From Arthrobacter livingstonensis (GTDB lineage: Bacteria; Actinomycetota; Actinomycetes; Actinomycetales; Micrococcaceae): DNA of 64,000 nt. A program made the translations under genes and the position numbers. The stretch spans positions 186,001-250,000 of the forward strand of contig NZ_QJVD01000004.1 in NCBI RefSeq assembly GCF_003219815.1. The letters run 5' to 3'. This document shows positions 33,311-41,956 of this stretch, one piece after another; positions within the stretch are counted from its first letter, which is position 1, and every line of letters starts with the position of its first letter. A model generated the notes under the pieces. It made no database searches and was not told where the DNA came from. It saw only the letters and a list, made by a program, of their open reading frames with translations.

Positions 33311-33910
33311 ATGGAAAAGTTCTCCACCCACACCGGCATTGGTGTTCCGCTGCGTCAAAGCAACGTCGACACCGACCAGATCATCCCGGCCGTCTACCTC
33401 AAGCGGATCACCCGCACCGGCTTTGAGGACGCGCTGTTCTCCAGCTGGCGCAAAAACCCGGAATTCATCCTCAACCAGGAGCCGTTCAACGCCGGCTCCG
33501 TGCTGGTGGCCGGTGCGGACTTCGGCACCGGCTCCTCCCGCGAACACGCCGTCTGGGCGCTGAAGGACTACGGCTTCAAGGCCGTGTTGTCCTCCCGGTT
33601 CGCCGATATTTTCCGCGGCAACTCCGGCAAGCAGGGCCTGGTGGCCGCCGAGGTGGCCCAGGACGACATCGAGCTGATCTGGAAGGTCCTGGAAAACGCG
33701 CCGGGCACCCAGGTCACGGTTGACCTGGAGTCCAAGCTGGTCACCGCCGGCACCGTCGTGGCGCCCTTCCAGATCGACGACTACACCCGCTGGCGCCTGC
33801 TGGAGGGCCTGGACGACATTGGCCTGACGCTGCGCAACGAACCGGACATCACCGCATTCGAGGCCACCCGGCCGTCGTTCAAACCGACCACGCTGCCGGC
33901 CAAGAGCTAG
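33311..33910 (+). CDS. leuD: 3-isopropylmalate dehydratase, small subunit
   Basis: 199 residues from ATG 33311 ([20 protein letters not shown]), preceded by AAGGAG. Conserved marks are [16 protein letters not shown] near 18 and [19 protein letters not shown] near 70, which form the swivelling domain that closes on the LeuC active site. It completes the leuCD operon and ends at a strong terminator. Confidence 0.97.
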   Translation: MEKFSTHTGIGVPLRQSNVDTDQIIPAVYLKRITRTGFEDALFSSWRKNPEFILNQEPFNAGSVLVAGADFGTGSSREHAVWALKDYGFKAVLSSRFADIFRGNSGKQGLVAAEVAQDDIELIWKVLENAPGTQVTVDLESKLVTAGTVVAPFQIDDYTRWRLLEGLDDIGLTLRNEPDITAFEATRPSFKPTTLPAKS

Positions 33911-33927
33911 ATCTAAGCGCCGTGACG

Positions 33928-33962
33928 CCGGTCCGTCCCCTCGGGGGCGGACCGGTTTTTTT
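33928..33962 (+). terminator. Intrinsic terminator of the leuCD operon
   Basis: A 13-bp stem (33928-33940 with 33943-33955, one G-T pair) followed by seven T residues (33956-33962). This is the clearest U-tailed terminator in the window. Confidence 0.95.
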
Positions 33963-34211
33963 CGTCCCCGGTGCCGTGGGCAGGCCCTCGGAGGCCGGGT
34001 GCTTGTTGATGCACGACGGCGGTCCCGCCGTGGGTGCCCGCAGGCTCGAGGAACTTCGGCTGGCCGGCTGGCCGGCTCAGCGATGGGACGAAGGGGCGAG
34101 CCCGGGGGATTGCGCGTAGTGGGAGCGGCTCAGGTTCGGGCCCCATCGAGATCCAGAGCTCCAGAGCTCCGGGCGGAGTCCATGGTCTCGCCAGAACTCG
34201 GCCGGCACCGT
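33963..34211. other. Spacer between the leuCD terminator and the minisatellite
   Basis: About 250 bases in which I see no gene, promoter or RNA. Open frames run through it on both strands, but they continue into the repeat array and lack a ribosome-binding site and any family resemblance. Confidence 0.5.
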
Positions 34212-34601
34212 GTGCGGCTTCTGTGGGTGCGTCCGGATGTGGATTCGGTGGTGCGGCTTCTGTGGGTGCGTCCGGATGTGGATTCGGTGGTGCGGCTTCT
34301 GTGGGTGCGTCCGGATGTGGATTCGGTGGTGCGGCTTCTGTGGGTGCGTCCGGATGTGGATTCGGTGGTGCGGCTTCTGTGGGTGCGTCCGGATGTGGAT
34401 TCGGTGGTGCGGCTTCTGTGGGTGCGTCCGGATGTGGATTCGGTGGTGCGGCTTCTGTGGGTGCGGCCGGATGTGGATTCGGTGGTGCGGCTTCTGTGGG
34501 TGCGGCCGGATGTGAATTCGGTGGTGCGGCTCCTGTGGGTGCGACCGGATGTGGATTCAGTGGTGCGGCTTCTGTGGGTGCGGCCGGATGTGGATTCGGT
34601 G
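34212..34601. repeat. 39-bp minisatellite, ten copies
   Basis: Ten head-to-tail copies of a 39-bp unit starting GTGCGGCTTCTGTGGGTGCG. Copies 1-6 are identical; copies 7-10 differ by a few bases each. Because 39 is a multiple of three, the array stays open in several frames (for example repeating GGAASVGASGCGF on plus, TESTSGRTHRSRT on minus), so the apparent ORFs are by-products. It ends 133 bases before the MarR gene. Confidence 0.95.
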
Positions 34602-34699
34602 ATATCCGGTCTCGACAAGCCCCGAGAATGGAGATGCGGGGAATTGTTCCTGACCTATCGACAAGCTGACGCTTCCAGCAAATTCACAGCCAATAAATG

Positions 34700-34714
34700 G
34701 TTCGATGCCCGAAC
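34700..34714. promoter_or_regulatory. Possible MarR operator
   Basis: GTTCG-ATGCC-CGAAC, an inverted repeat directly before the -10-like TACGCT (34723-34728) of the MarR gene. Its position between likely -35 and -10 elements suits an autorepressor site. Confidence 0.5.
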
Positions 34715-34734
34715 AATGTGCCTACGCTTGAAGG

Positions 34735-35208
34735 GTGAGCAAAAAGCACGAACCCAGCGGTGAACCCGACGCCGCCGTGGCAGCGGTCCGGGCGCTGGTG
34801 CGCGTGTCGCGGCTCCTGGAGCGCTCCCTCGTGGAGCTGAGCTTGCCGCACTACCGCGTTCTGGCGGCGGTGTCCGCGGGGGAGGAAATTGCCTCCCGCG
34901 TTGCCGCACGGCTGGCCCTGGGCCGGCCCGCCGTCAGCGCCGCCGTTGCAACACTGGCGGAGCGCGGCCTTCTGGTCCGCGTCGGCGTGGCGGGTGACCA
35001 GCGCGCGGCCGGCCTGCAGCTGACGACGGAGGGCTGGCAGGTGCTGGAGCGTGCCGACGCCGCCATGGCTGCCGAGCTGCGCGAAATTGCCGCGGCAACC
35101 GGCCGCCCGGAGGAAGTCATCGACACCGTGGGGCTGCTCAACGACGCCGTCAGCCAGGTGTACGCCGGGCGCAGGATGGCGAAAGCTCGCAGGGCGGCCG
35201 CGCCGTGA
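34735..35208 (+). CDS. MarR-family transcriptional regulator
   Basis: 157 residues from GTG 34735. The MarR winged helix spans about 25-105: LVELSLPHYRVLAAVSAGEE, VAARLALGRPAVSAAVATL as recognition helix region, and the wing RVGVAGDQRAAGLQLT. TACGCT (34723-34728) ends 7 bases before the GTG, so the transcript is probably leaderless. The stop overlaps the start of the ABC exporter gene by 4 bases (GTGA), the usual layout of a MarR repressor controlling a drug exporter. An inverted repeat at 34700-34714 is the likely operator. Confidence 0.9.
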   Translation: MSKKHEPSGEPDAAVAAVRALVRVSRLLERSLVELSLPHYRVLAAVSAGEEIASRVAARLALGRPAVSAAVATLAERGLLVRVGVAGDQRAAGLQLTTEGWQVLERADAAMAAELREIAAATGRPEEVIDTVGLLNDAVSQVYAGRRMAKARRAAAP

Positions 35209-38200
35209 CGCAGGTGAGGGAACACGGTCCGCAGGGGGACGGCGTCGAACATCACGAAGGCGCAGCCGGCCCGGGCGCACCACTCCCCGGATCGAAGCCG
35301 GCGCCGGGCGCAGCCGGCCCCGCCGCGAAGGGCGCAGCCGGCCCCGGTGGCCAGGCGCCGGGTTGGGTCCGCCGCCTGTGGGGCTACCTCATGCGGCACC
35401 GGGTGGACATGATCATCTCCTTCGGCGCTGCGGTGCTGGGCAGCACGGCCCAGACGGTCGTCCCGCTGGTCACCCGGCAGATCGTCGACAATGTGATCCT
35501 GATTCCCACCTCGCCGCTGTGGCCGTGGCTGGCGCTGCTGATTGGCCTGGGTATCGCCACGTTCGCGTTCTCCTATCTGCGGCGCTACCGTGGCGGCCGG
35601 GTCGCCCTGGCCGTGCAATATGACCTTCGCAACGACATGCACGAGCACCTGCAGGCCATGGACGCCGGCAACCTGGACAGGATGCCCACCGGGCAGCTGG
35701 TGGCGCGCGCGAACTCTGACTCCGCACTCGTGCAGGGGCTGCTTTCCTTCCTTCCCATCATGAGCGGCAACGTGCTAATGATGGTCCTGTCCATTGCGGT
35801 CATGCTGTATCTCTCGCCGCTGCTGGCCGTCATCAGCCTCATCATGGCGCCGGCGCTGCTGTTCGTCTCCTACCGCATGCGCTGGCGCATCTTCCCGGCC
35901 ACCTGGGACGCCCAGCAGCGCGAGGGCGACGTGGTGCAAATCGTTGATGAGGTGGTCAACGGGGTCCGCGTCGTCAAGGCGTTCGGGCAGGAGCAGCACG
36001 AGATCGAGCGGATTGCCGGCTCCTCGGGGAAACTGTACGGTTCCCAGCTGCGGGCCACCCGCCTGCAGGCCCGGTACCAGCCCCTCCTCCAGGCCATCCC
36101 GTCGCTTGGGCAGGTGGCCGTGCTCGCCGTCGGCGGATACCTTGTCCTGCAACACGACATCACGCTCGGCACCTTCCTGGCCTTCTCCACCTACGTCGCC
36201 CAGCTCATGGCCCCTGCCCGCCAGCTCGCAGGCCTGCTCACCATCGGGCAGCAGGCGCGCGCCGGGCTCGAGCGGATCTTCCAGCTGCTGGACCTCACGC
36301 CGGCCATCGCCGACATCTCGGGCGCGCTGGAACTGCCCGACGTTGCCGGTGACATCGAGTTCCGCGACGTCGGCTTCAGTTACACGGACATGGCCGACGG
36401 CGGCGCCAACACGGTGCTCGACGGAGTCAGCCTCCACATTGCCGCAGGGGAGCGGGTGGCCCTGGTCGGCCCCAGCGGCAGCGGCAAGACCACCGCCACC
36501 CTGCTGGTCTCGCGCTTCTACGATCCGCAGTCCGGGACGGTGTTGATCGACGGGCACGACATCCGCGGGGTGGGCCTGAATTCGCTGCGCCGGCGGATCA
36601 GCTCCGTGTTCGAGGAGAGCTTCCTGTTCTCCGACACGGTCAGGGCGAACATCGCCTACGGCCGGCCGGACGCCACGGATGAGGAGATCGAGTCGGCCGC
36701 CCGGATCTGCCAGGCACACGATTTCATCCTCGGGCTTCCCAAGGGCTACGACACCATGGTCGGCGAACGCGGCCTGATCCTTTCCGGCGGCCAGCGCCAG
36801 CGGATCGCGATGGCCCGGGCCATTGTGGCCGACCCGCGGATCCTCATTCTCGACGACGCCACCAGCGCCGTGGATGTCCGGACCGAGGAGGCCATCCACG
36901 ACGGGCTGCGCGAGATCATGCGCGGGCGGACCACGCTCCTTGTCGCCCACAGGCTCTCCTCCCTGCACCTGGCCGACCGGATCATCGTGTTCGACTCCGG
37001 CAGGATCGTGGCGTCCGGCACCCACGAACATCTGCTGGACTCAAGCGCAATCTACCGCGCCCTGCTGACGGGATTCACCGGGGATGACGACGACGCCCCG
37101 CCGCCTGTGGGGGAGGGCATCGAGGCGCTCACCGCCTACATGGCGCGGAAGGCAGCGCAGTCCGGGGCCGGGAGCGGTCCGGGAAGTGCCTCCAAAACAG
37201 CGCCGGGAACGACGGCGGCGGCGTGGGGACGCCCGCGCGAGTCCGGGCTCCTGTCGGGTGCGGGGTCGGCCATCGGCGCGCCCAGCATCGGAGCCGGCCT
37301 GGGGCGCGGCGGCGGTGGCGGCTGGCGCCGGAATCTGGCACCGACCCCGGAACTGCTGGCCCGGGTGGCGGCACTGCGGCCGGTGCGCGACACCGCCGTC
37401 GTCGACCTGCCCAGGGAAACCCGGCCGGACAAGGACTTCAGCCTGTGGGGGCTGCTGCGGGAATTCCGCCGCCCCCTGCTGCTGGGGCTTCTGCTGGTGG
37501 TGCTGGATGCCGGGGCGTCCCTGGTTGGGCCGGTTTTGGTGCGCACGGGCATTGATCAAGGTGTCAGCCAGGGGCTGGAGTCGGTGCTGTTCGCAGCCTC
37601 GGGCATCTACCTGGTGGCGACGCTGGCGGACTTCATCATCAACGTTGGCGAAACGTTTGTCACGGGCCGCACGGCGCAGCGGGTCATGCTGTCGCTGCGG
37701 ATCAGGATCTGGGCCCAGCTCCAGCGGCTGTCGCTGGACTATTACGAGCGAGAGATGGCCGGGCGGATCATGACCCGGATGACCACGGACGTGGACCAGT
37801 TCGAGTCCCTGATCGAAAACGGACTGCTGTCCGCCCTTGTCGCGTTCGTGACATTCGCCGGCGTCGGCACCGCCCTGGTGATCTTCAATGCCGAGCTCGC
37901 GCTGTGCGTCTTCGCCGTCATCATTCCGCTGGCCATTGCCACGGTGATGTTCCGGCACCGCGCCGCAAAGCTCTACGACCAGTCGCGTGACCGCATCGCC
38001 GTCGTCAATGGCGACTTTCAGGAGAGCCTGGCCGGTGTGCGGGAATCCCAGGCGTTCGTGCACGAGGCCGCCACCATTGAGCGCTTCCACGTATTCGGGA
38101 CCCGCTACCTGGACTCCCGCCTGGCTGCCCAGCGCCTGGTTGCCACCTACTTTCCATTCGTGGCGTTCCTGGCCGACGGCGCCGCTGCCATTGTGCTCGG

Positions 38201-39248
38201 CGTCGGGGCGGGCATGGTCGCCGGGGGAGGGCTGACCACCGGCGCGCTGATCGCATTCCTGCTGTACATCGACATGTTCTTCTCGCCCATCCAGCAGCTG
38301 TCCCAGGTCTTCGACGCCTGGCAGCAGACGCGCGTGTCGGTGCTGCGGATCGCGGACCTGATGAAGATGGACACGCTCACGCCCAACGCACCATCGGCCA
38401 AGGACCCGGGCCGGCTGCGCGGCGAGCTGGTGCTGGACGGAGTGCACTTCAGCTACCCCTCCGAGCCCATCCAACGCATCGGCCGGCCGGCGCTGCGCGG
38501 GCCCGCCGATGCCCGGCAGCTCGGGCCGGCCTACGCGGGCATGAGCAAGCCGCCCGAGGCCATCCGGGGGCTGGAGCTGCGGATCGCTCCGGGGGAGACG
38601 GTGGCGCTGGTGGGTGAGACGGGTGCCGGGAAGTCGACGGTCATGAAGCTGCTGATCCGCTTCTACGACCCCGTCGCCGGCAGCGTCCGGGTGGACGGAC
38701 GGGACCTGCGGGAGCTGGACCTCACCGGGTACCGGCGCCAGCTCGGGTACGTGCCACAGGAGGCGTTCCTGTTCACCGGCTCCATCCGCGACAACATCGC
38801 GTACGGGCGTCCCGATGCCGGCGACGCCACGGTGGAGGCCGCCGCCCGGGCCGTGGGCGCCCACGACTTCATTGCCACGCTCGACGGCGGCTACCGGCAC
38901 GAGCTGGCCGAACGCGGCCGGTCCCTGTCCGCCGGGCAGCGACAGCTCATTGCCCTGGCGCGGGCCGAGCTGGTGGACCCGGCCATCCTGATGCTGGACG
39001 AGGCCACCTCCAACCTGGATCTTGCCACCGAGGCCAAGGTCACCGCCGCCATGCACCGGCTGTCGCAGGGCCGCACCACGGTGGTCATCGCGCACCGCCT
39101 GCAGACGGCACAGGCCGCGGACCGGATCGTGGTCCTGGACAACGGGCGGATCGTGGAGACGGGTTCCCACGCGGAACTGCTGCGCCGGGGAGGTGCCTAC
39201 GCGGCCATGTGGGAGGCCTTTGAACCCGGCGGCGCCGCGGCATCGTAA
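35205..39248 (+). CDS. Fused two-module ABC exporter (multidrug type)
   Basis: 1347 residues encode a complete exporter in one chain: Gly/Pro-rich N-terminus (1-55), membrane domain 1 (about 60-350), nucleotide-binding domain 1 (about 385-625), a Gly/Ser/Ala linker (about 640-715), membrane domain 2 (about 750-1050) and nucleotide-binding domain 2 (about 1075-1345). NBD1 has Walker A 422-429 and a canonical LSGGQ at 526-530, but Asp550-Asp551 replaces Walker B Asp-Glu. NBD2 has Walker A 1137-1144, DE at 1265-1266 and a changed signature LSAGQ (1241-1245). So one ATP site is intact and one is degenerate, as in heterodimeric exporters such as TM287/288. NBD2 also has a roughly 30-residue insertion before its Walker A. 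MarR regulation suggests drug or toxin export. Confidence 0.93.
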   Translation: MTQVREHGPQGDGVEHHEGAAGPGAPLPGSKPAPGAAGPAAKGAAGPGGQAPGWVRRLWGYLMRHRVDMIISFGAAVLGSTAQTVVPLVTRQIVDNVILIPTSPLWPWLALLIGLGIATFAFSYLRRYRGGRVALAVQYDLRNDMHEHLQAMDAGNLDRMPTGQLVARANSDSALVQGLLSFLPIMSGNVLMMVLSIAVMLYLSPLLAVISLIMAPALLFVSYRMRWRIFPATWDAQQREGDVVQIVDEVVNGVRVVKAFGQEQHEIERIAGSSGKLYGSQLRATRLQARYQPLLQAIPSLGQVAVLAVGGYLVLQHDITLGTFLAFSTYVAQLMAPARQLAGLLTIGQQARAGLERIFQLLDLTPAIADISGALELPDVAGDIEFRDVGFSYTDMADGGANTVLDGVSLHIAAGERVALVGPSGSGKTTATLLVSRFYDPQSGTVLIDGHDIRGVGLNSLRRRISSVFEESFLFSDTVRANIAYGRPDATDEEIESAARICQAHDFILGLPKGYDTMVGERGLILSGGQRQRIAMARAIVADPRILILDDATSAVDVRTEEAIHDGLREIMRGRTTLLVAHRLSSLHLADRIIVFDSGRIVASGTHEHLLDSSAIYRALLTGFTGDDDDAPPPVGEGIEALTAYMARKAAQSGAGSGPGSASKTAPGTTAAAWGRPRESGLLSGAGSAIGAPSIGAGLGRGGGGGWRRNLAPTPELLARVAALRPVRDTAVVDLPRETRPDKDFSLWGLLREFRRPLLLGLLLVVLDAGASLVGPVLVRTGIDQGVSQGLESVLFAASGIYLVATLADFIINVGETFVTGRTAQRVMLSLRIRIWAQLQRLSLDYYEREMAGRIMTRMTTDVDQFESLIENGLLSALVAFVTFAGVGTALVIFNAELALCVFAVIIPLAIATVMFRHRAAKLYDQSRDRIAVVNGDFQESLAGVRESQAFVHEAATIERFHVFGTRYLDSRLAAQRLVATYFPFVAFLADGAAAIVLGVGAGMVAGGGLTTGALIAFLLYIDMFFSPIQQLSQVFDAWQQTRVSVLRIADLMKMDTLTPNAPSAKDPGRLRGELVLDGVHFSYPSEPIQRIGRPALRGPADARQLGPAYAGMSKPPEAIRGLELRIAPGETVALVGETGAGKSTVMKLLIRFYDPVAGSVRVDGRDLRELDLTGYRRQLGYVPQEAFLFTGSIRDNIAYGRPDAGDATVEAAARAVGAHDFIATLDGGYRHELAERGRSLSAGQRQLIALARAELVDPAILMLDEATSNLDLATEAKVTAAMHRLSQGRTTVVIAHRLQTAQAADRIVVLDNGRIVETGSHAELLRRGGAYAAMWEAFEPGGAAAS

Positions 39249-39493
39249 GACATGCGCTGCCCCGGCGTTCTGAACCAATGCGGAACCTGAAACGGACTTT
39301 CGCACCGGCGTCATGCTGTCCCCGGCAACGCGAATCCGGTTCGGAGACCGACATGGACTTCTGCCCCGAAACGGAGGGTGGCCCGCGCTCTTTCATTCAG
39401 TCAGGAGGCCGAATCGGCTGATTGATCCTGAATTGCGGGGCCCATGTGCGGGGGGCTCCCGCCGGTGCGTTTCTGACACCGATCCGGACTTCT
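39249..39493. other. Spacer after the ABC exporter
   Basis: About 245 bases with no gene I can support. TCTGACACCG occurs twice (39472-39481 and 39491-39500), the second copy running into the long hairpin at 39494. Nothing else stands out. Confidence 0.5.
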
Positions 39494-39551
39494 GACACCG
39501 TTCCCGCTTTCGGACGCCGGGATCCCGGGCTCCGAAAGCGGGAACGGTGTC
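39494..39551. terminator. Long perfect hairpin upstream of murA
   Basis: Perfect 21-bp arms at 39494-39514 and 39531-39551; the 16-nt loop contains the palindrome CCGGGATCCCGG. ATTTTT follows on the plus strand. It probably terminates transcription from the ABC exporter before murA. The 39552-39764 stretch beyond it is GC-rich with several short inverted repeats and should carry the murA promoter, which I could not place. Confidence 0.7.
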
Positions 39552-39764
39552 ATTTTTCGAGGGGCCCAAGGTGCGCGCCCAAGCGAGGCATGCGCCACAA
39601 CCGCTGCAGCACATTTACGCATCCAGATGGGGAGAAACTATGCTTGACTGAAGCCCCGGACCATAGCGGGGGAGCCCCGGCATGTACCGGGAGGCGCCCC
39701 GCGGGCCCCCCGGGACAACCCCGGACGGCAACGGGAGCCGGAACGCAATAAAGGATGTGTGTGT

Positions 39765-41102
39765 ATGAGCAGGATTCTGACGGTCCATGGAGGTGTCCCG
39801 CTCAAGGGGCGCGTTAAGGTGCGCGGTGCCAAGAACCTGGTGCCCAAGGCCATGGTGGCGGCGTTGCTCGGCAATGCGCCGTCCACGCTGCGCAACGTGC
39901 CCGAACTCAAGGACGTGGAGGTGGTTACCTCCCTGTTGCAGATCCACGGCGTCACGGTGGTCAAGGATCCCGTCACGGGCGATCTCACCATGGACCCGGC
40001 CAATGCCAAGACGGCCTCCAGCTCCGAAATCAACACCCACGCCGGCGATTCGCGCATCCCGATCCTGCTCTGCGGCCCGCTCATCCACTCCATCGGACAC
40101 GCGTTCATCCCGGACCTGGGCGGCTGCAAGATCGGCGACCGGCCCATCGACTACCACCTGGATGTCCTGCGCAAGTTTGGCGCCGTGGTGGACAAGACCG
40201 GCGGCGGCATCCTCATCTCGGCACCCAACGGCCTCAAGGGCACGAAGATCGACCTGCCGTACCCCAGCGTGGGCGCCACGGAACAGGTGCTCCTTTCGGC
40301 AACAAGGGCCGAGGGCATCACTGAGCTTAGCGGCGCGGCCACCGAGCCGGAAATCATTGACCTGATCGCCATCCTGCAAAAAATGGGCGCCATCATCTCC
40401 GTCCAGACGGACCGCACCATCCGCATCGAGGGCGTGAAGGAACTCACCGGCTACGTCCACACCGCACTGCCGGACCGCAACGAATCCGCGTCCTGGGCCT
40501 CGGCCGCCCTGGTCACCGGCGGGGACATCTACGTGGAGGGTGCCAGCCAGCGGGACATGATGACGTTCGTGAACACCTTCCGCAAGATCGGCGGCGGCAT
40601 GGACATTCACGACGACGGCATCCGGTTCTACCACCCCGGCGGCGACTTGAAGCCCCTGGTCCTGGAAACGGACGTGCACCCCGGCTTCATGACCGACTGG
40701 CAGCAGCCGCTCGTCGTGGCGCTGACCCAGGCCGAAGGCGTCTCCATTGTCCACGAGACCGTCTACGAGAACCGCTTCGGCTTCACGGAGGCGCTCACCA
40801 GGATGGGTGCCAGCATCCAGCTCCACCGCGAATGCCTGGGCAGCGTGCCGTGCCGTTTCGGCCAGCGCAACTTCATCCATTCGGCCGTGATTTCCGGCTC
40901 CACGCCGCTGAAGGGCGCCACAATCGACATCCCGGACCTGCGCGGCGGCTTCAGCCACATGATCGCCGCACTGGCGGCCCAGGGCACCTCCACGGTGACC
41001 GGCATTGACATCATCAGCCGCGGCTACGAGAGGTTCACGGACAAGCTCAACGGCCTCGGCGCCGACTTCGAGGTCCACGAATCCTCCCGGGCGCTGGTCT
41101 AG
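39765..41102 (+). CDS. murA: UDP-N-acetylglucosamine 1-carboxyvinyltransferase
   Basis: 445 residues from ATG 39765, with AAAGGA upstream; GTG 39759 would add two residues. It transfers enolpyruvate from PEP to UDP-GlcNAc, the first committed step of peptidoglycan synthesis in the cytoplasm. Lys23-Asn24 (GAKNLVPKAM) and the catalytic Cys121 in GGCKIGDRP are present; a Cys here implies sensitivity to fosfomycin, unlike the mycobacterial Asp variant. It heads a run of envelope genes (acyltransferase, gpsA, ddl) with overlaps or tiny gaps. Confidence 0.94.
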   Translation: MSRILTVHGGVPLKGRVKVRGAKNLVPKAMVAALLGNAPSTLRNVPELKDVEVVTSLLQIHGVTVVKDPVTGDLTMDPANAKTASSSEINTHAGDSRIPILLCGPLIHSIGHAFIPDLGGCKIGDRPIDYHLDVLRKFGAVVDKTGGGILISAPNGLKGTKIDLPYPSVGATEQVLLSATRAEGITELSGAATEPEIIDLIAILQKMGAIISVQTDRTIRIEGVKELTGYVHTALPDRNESASWASAALVTGGDIYVEGASQRDMMTFVNTFRKIGGGMDIHDDGIRFYHPGGDLKPLVLETDVHPGFMTDWQQPLVVALTQAEGVSIVHETVYENRFGFTEALTRMGASIQLHRECLGSVPCRFGQRNFIHSAVISGSTPLKGATIDIPDLRGGFSHMIAALAAQGTSTVTGIDIISRGYERFTDKLNGLGADFEVHESSRALV

Positions 41103-41104
41103 GG

Positions 41105-41956
41105 GTGGGGACACACAAACGCCCCTTCAAGCCCAAGGGCATGACCGTTTCCACCCGCATGTTCTTCGCCATCCTGGCGGGACTGGCCCGCCCCGCCATG
41201 AACGTGGCGCTCGGCAAGGAATGGCACGGCCTGGAGAAGCTGCCCCGGGGCGAAGGCTTCATCGTGGTGCCCAACCACTGCACGGAGATCGACCCCATTG
41301 TGGTGGGCCATATGCTCTACAACCAAAACATCATGCCGCACTTCCTGGCCAAGGACGGGTTGTTCCGCACGCCCGTGCTCGGTGCCATTCTGCGCGGCGC
41401 CAACCAGATCCCCGTGGAGCGCAGCGGCATCGGTGCCGGGAAGTCGCTGGAGGGCGCCGAAAAGGTGCTGGCCATGGGCGGCGCCGTGGTCATCTACCCT
41501 GAAGGCACGCTCACCCGGGACCCGGACCTCTGGCCCATGAAGGGCCGCACGGGTGCCGCCCGGCTGGCGCTGAGCACGGGCGCCAAGGTCGTCCCGGTGG
41601 CGCACTGGGGTGCCCAGGAGGTGTTCCCCCGCTATGCCAAGGGCTTCAAGATCTTCCCCCGCAAGAAAGCGCACGTGGTGGTGGGCGACCCCATCGACCT
41701 GAGCGCCTTCAACGGCCACCAGGGCGACAAGGCCACGCTTGAAGCCATGACCGAGGTCATCATGGCGGACATCACCACCCTGCTGGAACCCCTGCGCGGC
41801 GGGAAGGCACCGGCCCGGCGCTGGGATCCCACCGCCCACGACCAGTCCACGCACGGCCGGTTCGTGGAGCGCGGCGCCAAGCCTGCCCAGGACCAGCACC
41901 CCCAGAAGAACCAGAAGAACGACGGCGGCACTACAGAAACAGGGGACGTTCAGTGA
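41105..41956 (+). CDS. 1-acyl-sn-glycerol-3-phosphate acyltransferase (PlsC family)
   Basis: 283 residues from GTG 41105, 2 bases after the murA stop. The HX4D catalytic motif is NHCTEID with His58 and Asp63; the substrate-binding motif is VVIYPEGTLTRD near 132. It acylates lysophosphatidate to phosphatidate, or a similar acceptor, at the inner membrane. The C-terminal tail (about 235-283) is hydrophilic and rich in Gln, Lys and His and matches no part of the family. Its stop overlaps the gpsA start by 4 bases, so acyl-lipid and glycerol-phosphate steps are co-transcribed. Confidence 0.92.
   Translation: MGTHKRPFKPKGMTVSTRMFFAILAGLARPAMNVALGKEWHGLEKLPRGEGFIVVPNHCTEIDPIVVGHMLYNQNIMPHFLAKDGLFRTPVLGAILRGANQIPVERSGIGAGKSLEGAEKVLAMGGAVVIYPEGTLTRDPDLWPMKGRTGAARLALSTGAKVVPVAHWGAQEVFPRYAKGFKIFPRKKAHVVVGDPIDLSAFNGHQGDKATLEAMTEVIMADITTLLEPLRGGKAPARRWDPTAHDQSTHGRFVERGAKPAQDQHPQKNQKNDGGTTETGDVQ

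Noticed and set aside
34212-34601. CRISPR array
   Set aside because: Repeats are contiguous 39-bp units without unique spacers, and no cas genes are near.
33999-34763. Long plus-strand frames (up to 254 codons) and a 162-codon minus frame over the 39-bp repeat array
   Set aside because: The unit length is a multiple of three, which keeps several frames open by chance; no ribosome-binding site, no sequence outside the repeat that looks like protein.
37041-39314. 757-codon minus-strand frame opposite the ABC exporter
   Set aside because: Composition is Gly/Gln/Arg/His-rich antisense of a high-GC gene; the plus strand has full ABC motifs.
39641-39670. Promoter for murA with TTGACT at 39644
   Set aside because: No -10 hexamer lies at 16-18 bases; CATAGC is only 12 bases away.
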